Shown here in pieces: positions 19,210-31,110 of a stretch of DNA of 64,000 nucleotides. The number at the start of each line of letters is the position of its first letter. Positions within the stretch are counted from its first letter, which is position 1. Origin of the DNA: Pyrus communis (taxonomy: Eukaryota > Streptophyta > Magnoliopsida > Rosales > Rosaceae); NCBI RefSeq assembly GCF_963583255.1, contig NC_084816.1, positions 24,574,119-24,638,118 on the forward strand, read 5' to 3'. Below the pieces are notes generated by a model, which worked only from the letters and a program-made list of their open reading frames with translations, was not told the DNA's origin and made no database searches. The position numbers and the translations under genes were made by a program.

Positions 19210-21307
19210 ATGGACCTCATGTCTCATTCCTCCGCCTTCCTCCTCCCTACGATCCCGCCCAACCAAACGCCGTCTCCCACCTACGCACTCGTCTTTCTCA
19301 ACCAGAGCCTCCCGAGATTCGCTCCACTGCTCTGGGACCACGGTACTTATCCTCCACCTCTCCTTTTTCCTCTTCCTTTTTCAAATTTTCAGCTTTCGAT
19401 TTTGTTTCTCTGAGCTTTTTTGTGGTGCGTGTTGGTGTAGAGCAGCACAACTACGTATGTGTGCCGACGGCGGTGCCAATCGCGTTTACGACGACATGCC
19501 CCTTCTGCTCCCGCACGAAAATGCCGTAGATGTTAGGAAAAGGTTTATTTTTTTATTTTTTTCTTGATTTTTAAATTATTTTTTTTTGGGGGAATTTTAC
19601 TGTAAGTAAATTGTGTAAAGTATGGCTTTTGATTGATTCGATTCTTCAACTGTGTTAGCTTAATTGTAAAAGTTGATTGCTTTTTGAAGCTGTTTAAATC
19701 CGTTGTTTTTGCTTTTTCCAGACCGCTTTTTGTTGTTTGAAGCAATTTCTGCTTAGTTGCTTAATTTTTCTCGAAATTTTATAATTCTTTAGCTATCTGT
19801 TGAAGTTTTGAATCTTTAGTGGGGTGCTGTTTGGAAGGCATATGGTGGAGTGTAATTTTCCCTTGTGTTTAGGACGACGAATTTCCGCTTTTTGATACTA
19901 AGTGCTGATGTTTGTGCCAGGTACAAGCCCGATGTTATTAAAGGCGACATGGATTCAATCCGAAGGGATGTCTTGGAATTTTATGCTAGGATGGTAAGTG
20001 AGCTTGTTTGAACAAGAATCTTCTGCGTAATTCTTAGTATGTTCAGCTGTCATTCCTTGTCATATCTAGCAAACTTGTCGAATTGTTTGTTAATGTTGTC
20101 ATCCTTGGAATTATGTCGCATTTGATGTCGCGGTGGTACTGTTGCTAATTGATTTGCATACATGCGGTGCTCTGGAGTTTTCTCAGGATGTCTTTTGCTA
20201 TTTGGATGCAGGGAACTCAAATTATTAATGAATCTGAGGATCAGGACACGACTGATTTGCACAAGTGTATAGCATACATATGTGACTCGGCACCAAACCT
20301 AGATAAGTCTAATGTATGTTGTGTATTATTATCGTTCCAACATTCGTTTTGTTTTTCTGCTTTGGAATTTAGTCTGATTTTGTAGGTGCTTTAGTATTAC
20401 TTTCGGTAACTAAAACTGTGTATCCTTGCAACTTATTGTGAGTTGGGTAGTCAAATATGTTGATTACAGATATTGACACTTTGATAAATAGACTGCTGGT
20501 TTGTTTTTCACCTCTATACATGAACTGAGTTTCTTCCTGATGTCTTGCCAGCTATGCATTCTGGTTGCTGGGGCACTTGGTGGACGGTTTGACCACGAGA
20601 TTGGAAACATCAATGTGTTATGTCGATTCTCAAACATTCGAATAACTCTCATATCTGATGATTGCCTCATCCATCTTCTTCCAAGAACACACCGCCATGA
20701 GATCCATATTCAGTCTTCTGTTGAGGGCCCTCATTGTGGACTCATACCCATTGGGATGCCATCGGGAAGTACTACAACCACTGGGCTTCAATGGGATCTC
20801 GGTGAGTATCTCTTAAGGGCGTAAGGCTAGTTAATGCTTACTTTAGGGGTTCGCTTTTCATATACTTTTCTAGTGACCTCTTCCTATTCTGACCTGCTTA
20901 AATGTGACAAAAAAGGGAAAAGGCGTGCCTAGTATTGGTTTCATTGATCATGTTTGAGTTATCTAACAGCCCATGTATGGCAAGATTGTGGTCAGATAAC
21001 CTAATTCGAGTGGGAACTGTATGTGCAAGTCACATGTGGTTTGTTGGTGGGAACTGTATTGAGACTTGGGTTGAGGGCTTTCTTTTACAGTGGTATCATT
21101 GGGATGACATATGGTGAAAACTTGTTATCTGTTCGTAGCTGTGCAATTTATTACCGGAGCCTAACTCGCTCTTACTTTTCTTTTCCAGCTGAAACGGAGA
21201 TGAGGTTTGGTGGTCTGGTAAGTACATCAAATATCGTCAAGGGAGAGAAAATAACAGTGCAGTCAGATTCAGATCTTCTTTGGACTATAAGCATTAAAAA
21301 GATGTAG
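19210..21307 (+). CDS. TPK1: Thiamine pyrophosphokinase (TPK)
   Basis: Transfers pyrophosphate from ATP to thiamine to make the cofactor thiamine diphosphate, a cytosolic step in plants. Six exons, 19210-19342, 19446-19542, 19921-19993, 20212-20313, 20552-20801 and 21189-21307, join in frame to 257 aa, close to Arabidopsis TPKs. Key features: CADGGANRVYDDMP in exon 2 (nucleotide-binding catalytic domain), KPDVIKGDMDSI at about 79-90 (acidic metal-binding residues), EDQDTTDLHK, and GALGGRFDHEIGNI at about 142-155. The C-terminal thiamine-binding domain starts near 190 (GPHCGLIPIG) and ends in ISIKKM. The start is the first in-frame ATG (MDLMSHSSAF), and no transit peptide is obvious. Exon 2 could begin at either of two adjacent AG acceptors; 19446 gives the family-like WDHAQLRMCADGG. 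A likely poly(A) signal AATAAA is near 21533. TPK1 versus TPK2 cannot be separated by sequence alone; context favours TPK1. Confidence 0.94.
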
Positions 21308-22071
21308 TGCATTTAGAGATGAGGTGGGCACAGCTGCGGAACCCACAATCTATTTCTTCCGTTTCCAGGGTTTCTTTCACTTGGCTGTGTAAGTAGGTTT
21401 TCGGGTTCAATTTTCATTGGTTTTTGGCGATCCTTATACGAAGAACATTGCATCATGTTTTCGCTCCCCTCTTGAATTCTGTAACGTTGTTTAAACTCCA
21501 TCCATATCATATTGTATTTTTGTAATTATTCTAAATAAAAGTCATATTTACTATGTAGAAGAAGATGTTGGAGTCCTTCTGCAGACAATCTTTTGCAAAT
21601 TTGTGTTCTGTTCTCAATTTCGGCTTAGATTTTGTTGTCACATTTCCTTTTCTTGTTGTCCCCAGTGGCACCAACATTGACAAAAAGTCTAAAATTGGGC
21701 GTAGACACCTGGGGCTAAGGTTTTCACGAAAATTTTAACGGAGTTGACGAAAAAGTCCATAGTTGCGCGTTTTGATAAGTTAAGGGATCAATGGTCAAAT
21801 ATTTTTAGTTGAGGGATCATTACATTAATTGAGTTAAAAGTTAAAAAATCATTACTACAATTTCCTTTATTCTAATAACTATAAATGTAATGGTTTGTTA
21901 GATCTGAAGTGCCACGTAAGATTTTTCCTGCTCTAATAGAATTGAGACACTCTAGAAGTTTAAAGTTTTTGCCCACTCTCTAAATTTTGAGACTCACTAT
22001 CTGACGAAGATTTTTTTTTTTCAGTTATTAAAAGACGCCATGTCAACTTGTCCTAAACAAAATTATTTTCG
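21308..22071. other. TPK 3' UTR and intergenic sequence
   Basis: The 3' UTR runs to about 21550, followed by AT-rich sequence without a recognisable gene. Confidence 0.4.
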
Positions 22072-22159
22072 TCAACTCAATTCTTATTATTAAACGATGA
22101 AAAATAATAAAATATTCAACTCAATTCTTATTATTAAACGATGAAAAATAATAAAATAC
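22072..22159. repeat. Two 44-bp tandem copies
   Basis: The unit starting TCAACTCAATTCTTATTATT and ending AATAATAAAATA occurs twice in direct tandem (22072-22115 and 22116-22159), apparently without internal mismatches except at the last base. This suggests a recent slippage or duplication event. Confidence 0.85.
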
Positions 22160-22229
22160 TAAAAATTTTGTAGAGTCGGTTGGAGCGTAATTTTAAAGTA
22201 GTAAAATTTGAGATTCATTTTAATGTGGT

Positions 22230-22370
22230 TTTAAAATAAGGAGTTTTAATGAAAAGTTCGCGATACTGTTCATTTTAACGAAAAATCATATTTTTATACT
22301 AAAAAGTCAAACCTGGTACTATTTATTTTATCATTTATTTTGTTCTTATCGTTAAAACTTAAAGTTTTCA
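22230..22370. repeat. Dispersed repeat (copy also at 40250-40345)
   Basis: Shares TTTTAATGAAAAGTTC.CG.TACTGTTCA.TTTAACGAAAAATCATATTTTTA with positions 40250-40345. It is non-coding and probably a MITE fragment. Confidence 0.6.
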
Positions 22371-22379
22371 AGCCATTTT

Positions 22380-22615
22380 CATTAGTTTTTCTTTTAAAAT
22401 AACTGAAAGCGCTTTTAAAGAAAATATTTTTGAATTTTAAAAGCACTTTAAGTGTTTTATGCAAGAAGCACCAATTATGTGCTTCTTTCAGGAATCATTT
22501 TAAGTGATTTTTTAGAATTTACTTACATTTTTACTAAAAATTGATTCTAAAAATATTTCCAATAAAACCGTTTTCAGTCATTTTAAAAGAATATCTAGAC
22601 GAGGCTATTAGTCTT
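22380..22615. mobile_element. Hairpin MITE of the 'AAAGTGCTTTT' family
   Basis: Imperfect palindrome: AATAACTGAAAGCGCTTTTAA at the left mirrors AACCGTTTTCAGTCATTTTAA at the right. The central part has AAGCACTTTAAGTG and GTGCTTCTT motifs. Related copies are at 4366-4520 and 44605-44845. Confidence 0.65.
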
Positions 22616-22830
22616 CAAATTGTTAGGTAAGTTAACAAATTTGTATTTGTGTTTGAAGAGTTGCGTTTGATGACGAGGGCTGAAGGGGTGAAATAGGCCA
22701 ACTCTTTCGTTTTGACTCGTTAAAAACCCGCTCGATACCCATTCAGCTCAGAGAGAGAGAGAGGGCAAGTGGAAGCTGAAGCCTGCCGCGAAAGGCTCGG
22801 TCCTTCTTCGCGATCCAAGCCTGTGTACTG

Positions 22831-22984
22831 GTAATCTTCTACATTCTTCAGCTAGGGTTTTGTACCGCATCATCGTCTTCTACCTAAGAACTCTTCCTTT
22901 TTCATAATTTTCAATTTCTTTTTTTTTCTTAGGGTTTTATTTTATTGCTTTTTTGCTTAATTTCTCTGCCTAGTTTTTTTGCAG
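22831..22984 (+). other. Probable 5'-UTR intron of LSM4
   Basis: A GTAATC donor after CTGTGTACTG and a TTTTTTTGCAG acceptor lie just before the leader that ends in the start codon at 23026. The GA-rich tract at 22750-22763 may lie in the leader. Inferred from splice motifs only. Confidence 0.45.
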
Positions 22985-23025
22985 GCCTCTTGATTTTCCT
23001 TGGTTCGATTTCTGAGCCCTAAAAA

Positions 23026-24508
23026 ATGGTACGCTACTCTCCCTGATTTCTTGTTTTGTGATTTTTGTTTGGTTTCTCGGAAAACGGAGGGAATTGAGCT
23101 GAAATTGTATGAACCCACACAAATCTTAGGGCTTTTTCCCCTTTTGAGCTTGAAATTTTGGATAGTTTTGCTTCACTTTTTTGATTTTCACTATTGCAGC
23201 TTCCTCTTTCTTTGCTCAAGACTGCCCAAGGGCACCCTATGGTAAGATCTTGTATTGTGCCTTTATTGTTTGTGACAATTTGACATAACCCCATTTTTTC
23301 AATTTGTTGTCTACTGAATTGTAATTTGCGGGTTTTCGTGTGCTGTACCAGTTGGTAGAACTGAAAAATGGGGAGACTTACAATGGGCATTTGGTCAACT
23401 GTGATACTTGGATGAACATCCATCTTCGAGAAGTTATTTGTACCTCCAAAGTAAGGGTCGTTTCACTCATATTGTTAAGTTTTGGTAAACTTGAATTGTT
23501 ATATTATGATGTTACAAAGAATTGCTTTAAATTTTTGTTGGAATACTGTGTAGGATGGAGATAGGTTTTGGAGAATGCCTGAATGCTACATCCGTGGGAA
23601 TACTATTAAGTATCTTAGAGTTCCCGATGAGGTATGCTTTGTGCTTGCTATAAACTTTTTGTCTTTACTATTCCCAGAATTCAATTTCTGTCATCAGACC
23701 TGAAATATAGTAAATGCTGGTTATGGACAAAAAGTCTGAACAAAAGTTTGATTATGGTTTGTGGGGGAGCTATGTGTAACTTTATAAAAATACTGACACT
23801 AACTTGTTACGTTTTGATCAATTACTTATGTATAGTGTACAATGATAGCACGTGCATTAGGAGTTTTGATTTCATCGTGCTTTATTTGCTCTGATTTTGT
23901 TCGAATACTATAGAAGCTTATTGGACTGATCTAGTGCTGTTGCCTTTTGTATTTCAGGTGATTGACAAAGTCCAGGAAGAAACCAAGAATCGTTCAGGTA
24001 CAATAATTTTATCTCATTTGGTAGTGTAGACCTTTTTATTCTCTGTCCCTGCATCTAGAATGGGTAAAGTAGGCTTCTTGGACCATTCTTTATATGAATG
24101 CCCTCGACATTGGACAACTATCTACATTATCTACAGGATATAGCTTTATCCATTGAGAAAATTACTCTCTAACTTTGCATGCTTTGATAAACTTCCCCAG
24201 ATAGGAAACCACCTGGAGTAGGGCGTGGAAGAGGAAGAGGTAGGGAGGATGGTCCTGGTGGACGACAGGCTAAAGGCATTGGACGTGGCTTGGATGATGG
24301 TGCTAAAGGAGCTGGTGGAGGCCGAGGCAGAGGACCTGGTGGGAAGGCCGGTGGAAGCAGAGGTAAACACTTGTTTCTCATCCGCCCCTTTCTACAGAGA
24401 CCCTGATAAGTTCATAGCTTGTAAGTCATATCATTATGAATCCATATACTGGACTCAAGGTTTGTTATCTTTGTTTTTCTGTCAGGTGGGGGTCGAGGCC
24501 GAGCTTGA
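23026..24508 (+). CDS. LSM4: U6 snRNA-associated Sm-like protein LSM4
   Basis: Subunit shared by the LSM1-7 (cytoplasmic mRNA decapping) and LSM2-8 (nuclear U6 snRNP) rings. Seven exons, 23026-23028, 23200-23241, 23352-23450, 23554-23631, 23958-23997, 24201-24362 and 24486-24508, give 148 aa. The start codon is the whole of the first coding exon and is followed at once by GT. The protein begins [15 protein letters not shown]. Sm motif 1 ([18 protein letters not shown]) is at about 16-33 and Sm motif 2 ([15 protein letters not shown]) at about 60-75. The C-terminal tail is a Gly/Arg-rich RGG-type extension as expected for LSM4. All junctions keep frame. Confidence 0.95.
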
Positions 24509-25051
24509 TTCAGCTTTAGAGAGTGAAACAAACAGCTAGATGGGCAATTTGTTACTTTTAAAGGCATTTATTTAGCCCAACGCCTGTGTCAACTGCTGGG
24601 TTTTTGTCGTTGTAAGGAAGGCTTCTTATCATGGTAATGCGATTTATATGGAATGGTTCTTTCAGTAAAAACGTAGCCGATGTGTTTCTGTTCTGTAAGA
24701 AATGTTGTTTGGTATCCGTTTGGCGAGTTTGAAAATTTGACGTTGACGATATATATTCATCTTTTCACTCTTATTACAATCTGTCTTGGTGGCATTATCT
24801 CCAGTGCAAGATGATAAACTTTAATTAGCAGTACGAGGAGGTTTACAACTCCACCTCTCGATCGGTCAAGGTGGTAAATAGTTGGAAAATTAAACAAGTG
24901 ACATGAATTCGATTTTCTTCGGATCAATCTCTCACCTGTTTCCATTGAAACTTTAAAACATTGTAAATGGTGAATAAATCATACAAATATGGTACAGGCG
25001 ACCACTATCCTTACCGAAACAGAAAATCAAAGAGTTCAAAACATCTTTTTT
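24509..25051. other. Convergent intergenic gap between LSM4 and the WD40 gene
   Basis: 3' UTRs of the two convergent genes. No further gene seen. Confidence 0.5.
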
Positions 25052-27453
25052 CTAGTAGGGTTGGTGCCGTGTTGTGTTTCGGGTCCTAGATGATCTTGAA
25101 ACCAGTGTGCTTGAAATCCATGATCGGTTTATCTCGGGTGCATTATCTGATAACCAGCAACATAACCGGCCATCTTCACCGCCAGTCCATCCAAAAATGC
25201 CGTGACCTTGGCTGGATCCGCTGGGCGTGCTTGACATTGGCAACACGCTTCGAACAACGCCTGTATGTCCACCTCCAAGAACTGCTTCAGCGGACCCTAT
25301 AGCATTGTTTCCTTCATAACTTACGGGGAAGTAACCTAAAGTGCCAGTATCAGTGCCACCAATTACCCATAACTTTTCTGCTTCCCTTGAGTAGTGGCAA
25401 TCAACAAAATAACCGACCTGCCAAACGGAGTTTACTTGGCTTGGCTAAAAAGAAAAGCACTTTTCTACGCTAAAATGATGGCACGCAAACAAAGTTTATC
25501 AATATCCTCCAATTTAACAGCATACAAGATACATATCAAACGAATAATATGAAATTTTCAAATAAGGCTAATCACATAAGTAGTTGACTAAAAGAGCAGA
25601 ATCTGTTAAGAGAGAACGCCTTACATCGTCGAGTGTCCAGCCTTTAGAAGCCAGAGAACGAGCATCCTGGAAACTCGTTTCGGTTGCATCTTTCCAGTCC
25701 CAGACACTACATGAGCGGTTGCCAGGTTACAAGTCAGGGAAAATATACGCAGCACAAATACATGTTTGTACTCAAAAGCCAAGACATCTGTCTTAACTTC
25801 GATCTTGTTTCCCGAGTTACTCCACTTGGGGTAGAAGATGCAAATCACTAACCAACCCAATATATGTTTATGAGACTAAAGAATAAATGTCGTGCATAGT
25901 GTGACGGGTAAATTCATGATCAATTGATAGAAAGAGATACCTTAAGGTCTCAATATGGGTTAAACACCAAAGCTTTTGATATGTCTCTCCAAAAAACCCA
26001 ACCTTCCCAATCGAAGTGCCAACATTTAGTACCTATATATTTTAGAAGGTAAATTGTCGTGACTATGTAACACTATAAACTTTAAACCTCTTCAACTTGA
26101 ACTTACTGAATCTAGATGATCGTCTTCATTGATATCTCCTTCGGTATCAAATATACACATCAATCCATCAACGGAAGCAGAAAGAAGCTTGTTTTGATGA
26201 TCAGGGATGAAGTGAACCTATTGAAAACATGAAGTTAGATATGCCGCCTAGTTCTATCAAGTTGCACAACCTTCATAATGCAATTTGGCAGAAGAATTTT
26301 TTTCACATAGCTAACCTAAACTGTCAAATCCATATGTTAAAGAAAAAGATGGATTAGAACGAACCTGGGTAACATCTTCTACATGAGAGTCCTCGAGACA
26401 TGCTACTTGTTTATCATTCCTCCAATCCCAGAATAGTATCTGAGTATAACAAGTCAAAAAGCAAGAAGGGGGAAAACAAATGAGATATTATCTGTCGAAA
26501 TAAGTGAAGAATCATAAGCATAGAAACTTAAACTAGTTTTGCATCCAATGAGTTTTAGCAGACTAAAGAGTATATGTGGAATGTTGAGCGCGCTATCCTC
26601 TGAAATTTTAGCCTATAACTGACACGATCTTCACTAATGTGGAACATTGAGTTATTGATAACACACACATAAAACTAGAAGAATAACGAGCTACATGACA
26701 ATCATGATTAACAAAACACAATTAAAGCCGTTAAAATAAATGCAGCACCTGAGTATCACACCCCGCGGCTAGAAGATTGTTCCCTGATCCTCCGAACGAA
26801 AAGCTGAATATCTCTTGAGAAGAGCCGGAATGGAAAGATGAAACCTGCAGCATTACATATGTTTATGTATGCAAAACATTGTTTGTTTATGTCTGCAACT
26901 TGAGAGGCGAACCTGTTGGAATGTGCGCGTGTCCCAAGCTCGAATAGTTCCATCAGAAGAGCAAGAGTGCAGGACATGTGGAGTTGATGGACCTGAGAAT
27001 GCAATTTGGTTGATAGTTGCAGAGTGGCCCTTGCACTCTCCGTAGTACTGGCCCGTCACGGGCGAGTACACCTTCACGGCGTTGGTCGAAAGTGAAACTG
27101 CCACTGCCGTCCAATCATCCCTTCCACCAAAACCCCACAAAAATTCAACACCCAATGAATAATCATAAAACCCAATTAAGCACAATCCTTCTGGTTTCAG
27201 ATCAAATTTACAAAAAGGAAGAGATTGAGGTAAACTGCGAGCTGAAGAACGCAAGTCAAAGGTGGAGTTGTTCAAATCTCAGAATTTTCCTGCGAAACAG
27301 AGTAAAAGTTAGAAAAGGGACGTACTTGGGGACGATTTGGAAGACATAGTCGTCGCCGAAGTTTGTTTGGATGGAGTTTTTGAGGGAGATACGCTTGAAA
27401 GGATCAGGATTGGACGGTGGTCGTTCCTCCACCTCCATGTCCGTAGCTTCCAT
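25052..27453 (-). CDS. WD40-repeat protein, WDR89-like
   Basis: Predicted beta-propeller scaffold of the WDR89 family, whose biochemical role is not established. Eight exons on the minus strand, 27326-27453, 26913-27120, 26749-26844, 26365-26439, 26107-26217, 25941-26032, 25625-25706 and 25052-25417, join to 385 aa, the usual family length. The start is MEATDMEVEE at 27453; the extra upstream frame begins with TTG, not ATG. WD signatures include SCSSDGTIRAWDTRT, AGCDTQILFWDWRN, SASVDGLMCIFDTE and TGGEDGRLCCWLSD. The last is close to the C-terminus, as in WDR89. Other WD40 families cannot be fully excluded, but repeat spacing and the ending with N-rich/basic residues fit. Confidence 0.88.
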
Positions 27454-28504
27454 CGCTGTCTCTCTCTTTCCGGCAGTCCGGCTGGACAAATGAATGTAAT
27501 TTGGGGTTTTGGGGTTTTAGTTCCGCTACGGTAGAGGTCAGCTAACTCTCGTAGTTTTTAGCCACTTGGTACTACTACCCTGTTTCTATTCATTTATAAA
27601 TGATATTCTTTTCAAATTATAAGTGAAGTTTTAGGTTTGATTATCGTCAATCAGAAATTTGAACCATGTTATTATGACTAATTCATTGTGAGATTTTCCA
27701 CTTCCGGACGCCTTAGTGCAGAAACTATTGTTTGTTAAAAAATACATTAAAAAAAAAATCTCCTAATTTTTAGTTGGTTTGTAAAGCGATAACATTAGAT
27801 TGTTAGATACTTAATTGTTAAGAGAGAAAAAAAATCAAATGGAATCAAACCTGCACTAATATGCATAAGCACTCAACTACAATAAAAGCGTCATATGCAA
27901 CCAATCTATCATAAACTTATGTGTCATTTTCGCCACATTGTAACCTTAAAATTCATGCATTGTGTTCAAAAAATGTACAAACACACAAAACTTCGTATGC
28001 AACGTTTTAGGCATAAGCAGTATTCTAAAAGATCATGCATAAACGCTGGAAGCGAGTCACTGCCCCGATTAATCTCTAGGCATTTAAAAAATAAGGAATG
28101 AAACCTATACCTACCTAACCTCCCACCCAACTCACCTAGACCTGCCTAGGCAACGCCTAGACGGTTTAGGCGAGCTAGGCGGTTTAGTGACTTTTCGCTT
28201 TATTTGTTTTCATTTAAGAAAATGACTTATTTCGTGACTCTCGCTTAGACAAAAAAAATAGTAACTTCCGTTTCACATTTTATTGAAATTTAGTGACCTT
28301 TTACTTTGTTTGTTTTTATTTAAGAAAATAACTTACTACGTGACTTTCTCTTAGACAAAAAATTAGTAACTTTTCACTTCTTCTTTTTTCAAAAAGTTCT
28401 AAGAGACTTGTAAGATACTTAGAGGAACATCCATTATATGCTAGTTCCCCTACATTTTCAATATGTTCTAGTATTTCATAAATTTATAATTATATAATAA
28501 AACT
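27454..28504. other. Intergenic; imperfect ~120-bp direct repeats and a CCTAGGC-rich patch
   Basis: Positions about 28185-28390 contain two related units with TTTAAGAAAATRACTTA..CGTGACT..CTTAGACAAAAAA. They are preceded by an inverted-repeat-like patch rich in CCTAGGC/GCCTAGAC (28120-28185), typical of a plant dispersed repeat. No gene seen. Confidence 0.45.
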
Positions 28505-28626
28505 GGGAATTGTTATTAGCACTCCAAAAATCTCATTCTACACTCCTTAGAAGTATATTTTTCTTTCTAATTATAGAAAGTTTGGAGTGCCAAATAAGAT
28601 TTTTGAAGAGCTAATAACAATTCCCA
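28505..28626. mobile_element. MITE, GGGAATTGTTATTAGCACT family, copy 1
   Basis: About 120 bp with inverted ends: GGGAATTGTTATTAGCACTC on the left against AGCTAATAACAATTCCC on the right. Inner arms CAAAAATCTCATT are mirrored as AATAAGATTTTTGAA. A second copy is at 51380-51500. Confidence 0.78.
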
Positions 28627-28651
28627 TAAAATTTATATATCTCAAAATAAT

Positions 28652-30865
28652 TGACACACCCCGACCGAGATCGGAGCGTGCTGGCCGTCACACAAAGGTG
28701 ACGTAGCCATGTGCACGTGCGGAAGCTAATAAAGTAGTAATATAAAAGTACGAATAATTAAAAACTAGCATACAAAGTACTAGAATAAGTGCTAGAAAGT
28801 GAGATACAATTTCAGAGCAGGTTCATAGCAGCCCAAATAAAACAACAACAGTAGTACGCCCGAAGGCGACCCTACAATGGTGAGTGTCTGTCAGAACACC
28901 GGAAAGCCCTCAAGGGAAACCACCGTAACGGCTAAGCAACTAGAACCTGGAGGGGCGCAAAACAAAAGCGTGAGTGGGCAAAAACAAAGCTCTTTGAAAA
29001 CCATTTAACAAAATACGTTCTAACCCCTCGCCGTAAAACCTGTATACTTCCCAGAAAAATAAACATATATACGTATGTATAACATGCCAAACATGCTCAA
29101 GGGTATGCCAATCATGCTCAAGAATATGCCATGTCAAAACCTCATAATGAATGCAAGTGCTCAGGTATGAATCACATCAATAACATAACATCTGGCAGCC
29201 GGAGTCACCTAACGTGACATGTACGGCTGCATATAGAGCTCAAATCTCAAACTCAATAACTGAACCTGCCCACGAGTCGGAACCACCTAAAGTGGCCTGT
29301 ACGACAGGCCTGTGTGTAACATATATATACGCTCTAGTGCTACGATCACGTGAAGGCTGTGCGAATAATCGCGGGTCACCTACGAGTTGGAACCACCTAA
29401 TGTGGTCTGTACGACAGGCCTATGCACCTAACTTAGATCCAAGCTGAGCGTGTGGTGCGGGAGGTGAACATCACGTGAAGGACTGTGCCCTACTCTGGCG
29501 GGAGCACTAACACCGGGGGTGCAGGTTATGAGCTCTCTAAGCATCTCAAACTACTGCTGAATGTAAATATGAATATCACTTACCTGGCACTTACCTGTGC
29601 GTCTACAGCACCCAATATGCATATGTATGTATGCCACTACTAATGTGTGCAATGATGCATAAACGATAATAATAACATGCATGGCATAAGACAAATAACC
29701 CTTTTTAATCAATTTCTGGGAATATAAATGTATATAGGTATATACGGAAAACAAAAGCCCACTCACTGGTATGTAGAAGGGTCGTAGCCCCCCTGTCTCG
29801 CGTGTGCACGCTCGTCCTCGGGGTACGTGTCACCTAAATGCGAAACAACTATAAAAACGTTAACTTTAAAGCACATAACCCATTTCTCGTAATAACTTCT
29901 CATACGTTGCTCAAAATGGACAAATGAATATACCAACGTGCTCTACACAACCTCAGGATCACAACCATATTTTTAAAATAATTTTTGGACCTCACACGCG
30001 CCCCCACGCGCCAGCACAGGCACGGACCCACGCGCGGCCACGTGCCAGGCACACTGACGGTGTCAACAGACGCCGTCAGGAATATTCCGTTAAACTGACG
30101 GAATATTCCGTTAAACTTAACCCCTGCCGTTAGGAATATTCCGTTAAACTTAACGGAATATTCCTGCTTCTTCTCCGATCAGTCCCCGACGTCGGCGCCG
30201 TCGCCGTCGCCGGCACCGTCGCCGGAAAACCTGCAAATCACTATTTCTCGCTCGTTTTTCCACCTTTTTTTCACGTTTCTTGCACCAAAATCAACCCTAG
30301 AGCTAGTAGAACATGTCCCAACAAGTTTTAAGGCCTAAAATTAAGAGATTATACCTGTCCAAATCTCCAAAACTCGGCCAACTCCACATCCAACGATCCT
30401 GACGTCCAAATTCACCCAACGAGCTACTCCCAAGCTCCTGGGAACCTCACAAAGACAACTACAATCTCAGAAATCCCAAAAACTCAATGTATAACTTTTG
30501 CATGAACAGTACTCGAATCAGCCATCGTCGAAACGACGTGAAAACGAAGGATTTCTCACCTGAAAAGGGTATGGCTGAGCTTGCCTCGACCTCACGAGCT
30601 CAAATGTGTCCTTGGTTTCCTCGATCTGCAAGGGTTTGAGGGTCCTTGGTGTGTGTCCGTACACTTACAGAAGGAAGAAGAAGAGAGAAGGGAGAGAGAG
30701 AGACACGGGACAGGGACAGAGGGAGAGGGAGAGTGAGTCAGTGTGTGTGTGTGGCCCTACACTTGCCAACACCACACAAGACTACCAAAACATCACGAAA
30801 ACCAATTAGGGGTAAAATTGTAATTTCACACGTACGATCTAATAATCCCGGGACGGGATGTCACA
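28652..30865 (-). mobile_element. 2.2-kb solo LTR of a Gypsy-type retrotransposon
   Basis: Bounded by TGACACACCCCG and GGGATGTCACA, with a perfect 5-bp duplication ATAAT (28647-28651 and 30866-30870), the mark of a complete solo LTR. On the minus strand it reads TGTGACATCCCG...GGTGTGTCA, so orientation is taken as minus. Inside are two copies of a 45-bp motif with ACCACCTAA.GTGG.CTGTACGACAGGCCT (about 29280-29315 and 29393-29430). There is also a cluster of GGAATATTCCGTTAAAC palindromic units (30073-30163) and a GC-rich block (30180-30230). No coding sequence; family not determined. Confidence 0.85.
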
Positions 30866-30879
30866 ATAATTCTATAGTT

Positions 30880-31110
30880 TTAAAGTTTTAATAAACACTT
30901 GTTTATCTCTACTAACTAATAAAACACTTATTGTCAACCAAAATTTCATGAAAATACTATTTTAACCCTCTAATTAAAACAAAACATGAATAATAAATAT
31001 AGGGTAGAAATGTAATTTCACATAACCAAATTTTTTTTTTCTTTTTTTTTCAAAATTTCACCTACATGTGATATTAAAATACCTCTAATATTAAAGGGAA
31101 AAAAAAAAAA
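30880..31110. repeat. Dispersed repeat, copy 2 (partner of 18521-18750)
   Basis: Same ordered landmarks as copy 1: TTGTCAACCAAAAT, TTTAACCCTCTAATTAAAA, AACATGAATAA and AAATGTAATTTCACA. It is followed by an A-rich tract and then a short CT repeat at 31141-31157. Confidence 0.65.

Noticed and set aside
21308..21550. TPP riboswitch in the thiamine gene 3' UTR
   Set aside because: Plant TPP riboswitches are known in THIC, and I found no CTGAGA-type core near TPK.
27454..27489. Longer N-terminus for the WDR89-like protein
   Set aside because: The extra codons would start with TTG. The first ATG at 27453 fits the family start.
30060..30170. CRISPR-like repeat array
   Set aside because: The repeats are adjacent palindromes of AATATTCCGTTAAAC without unique spacers, in a plant LTR.
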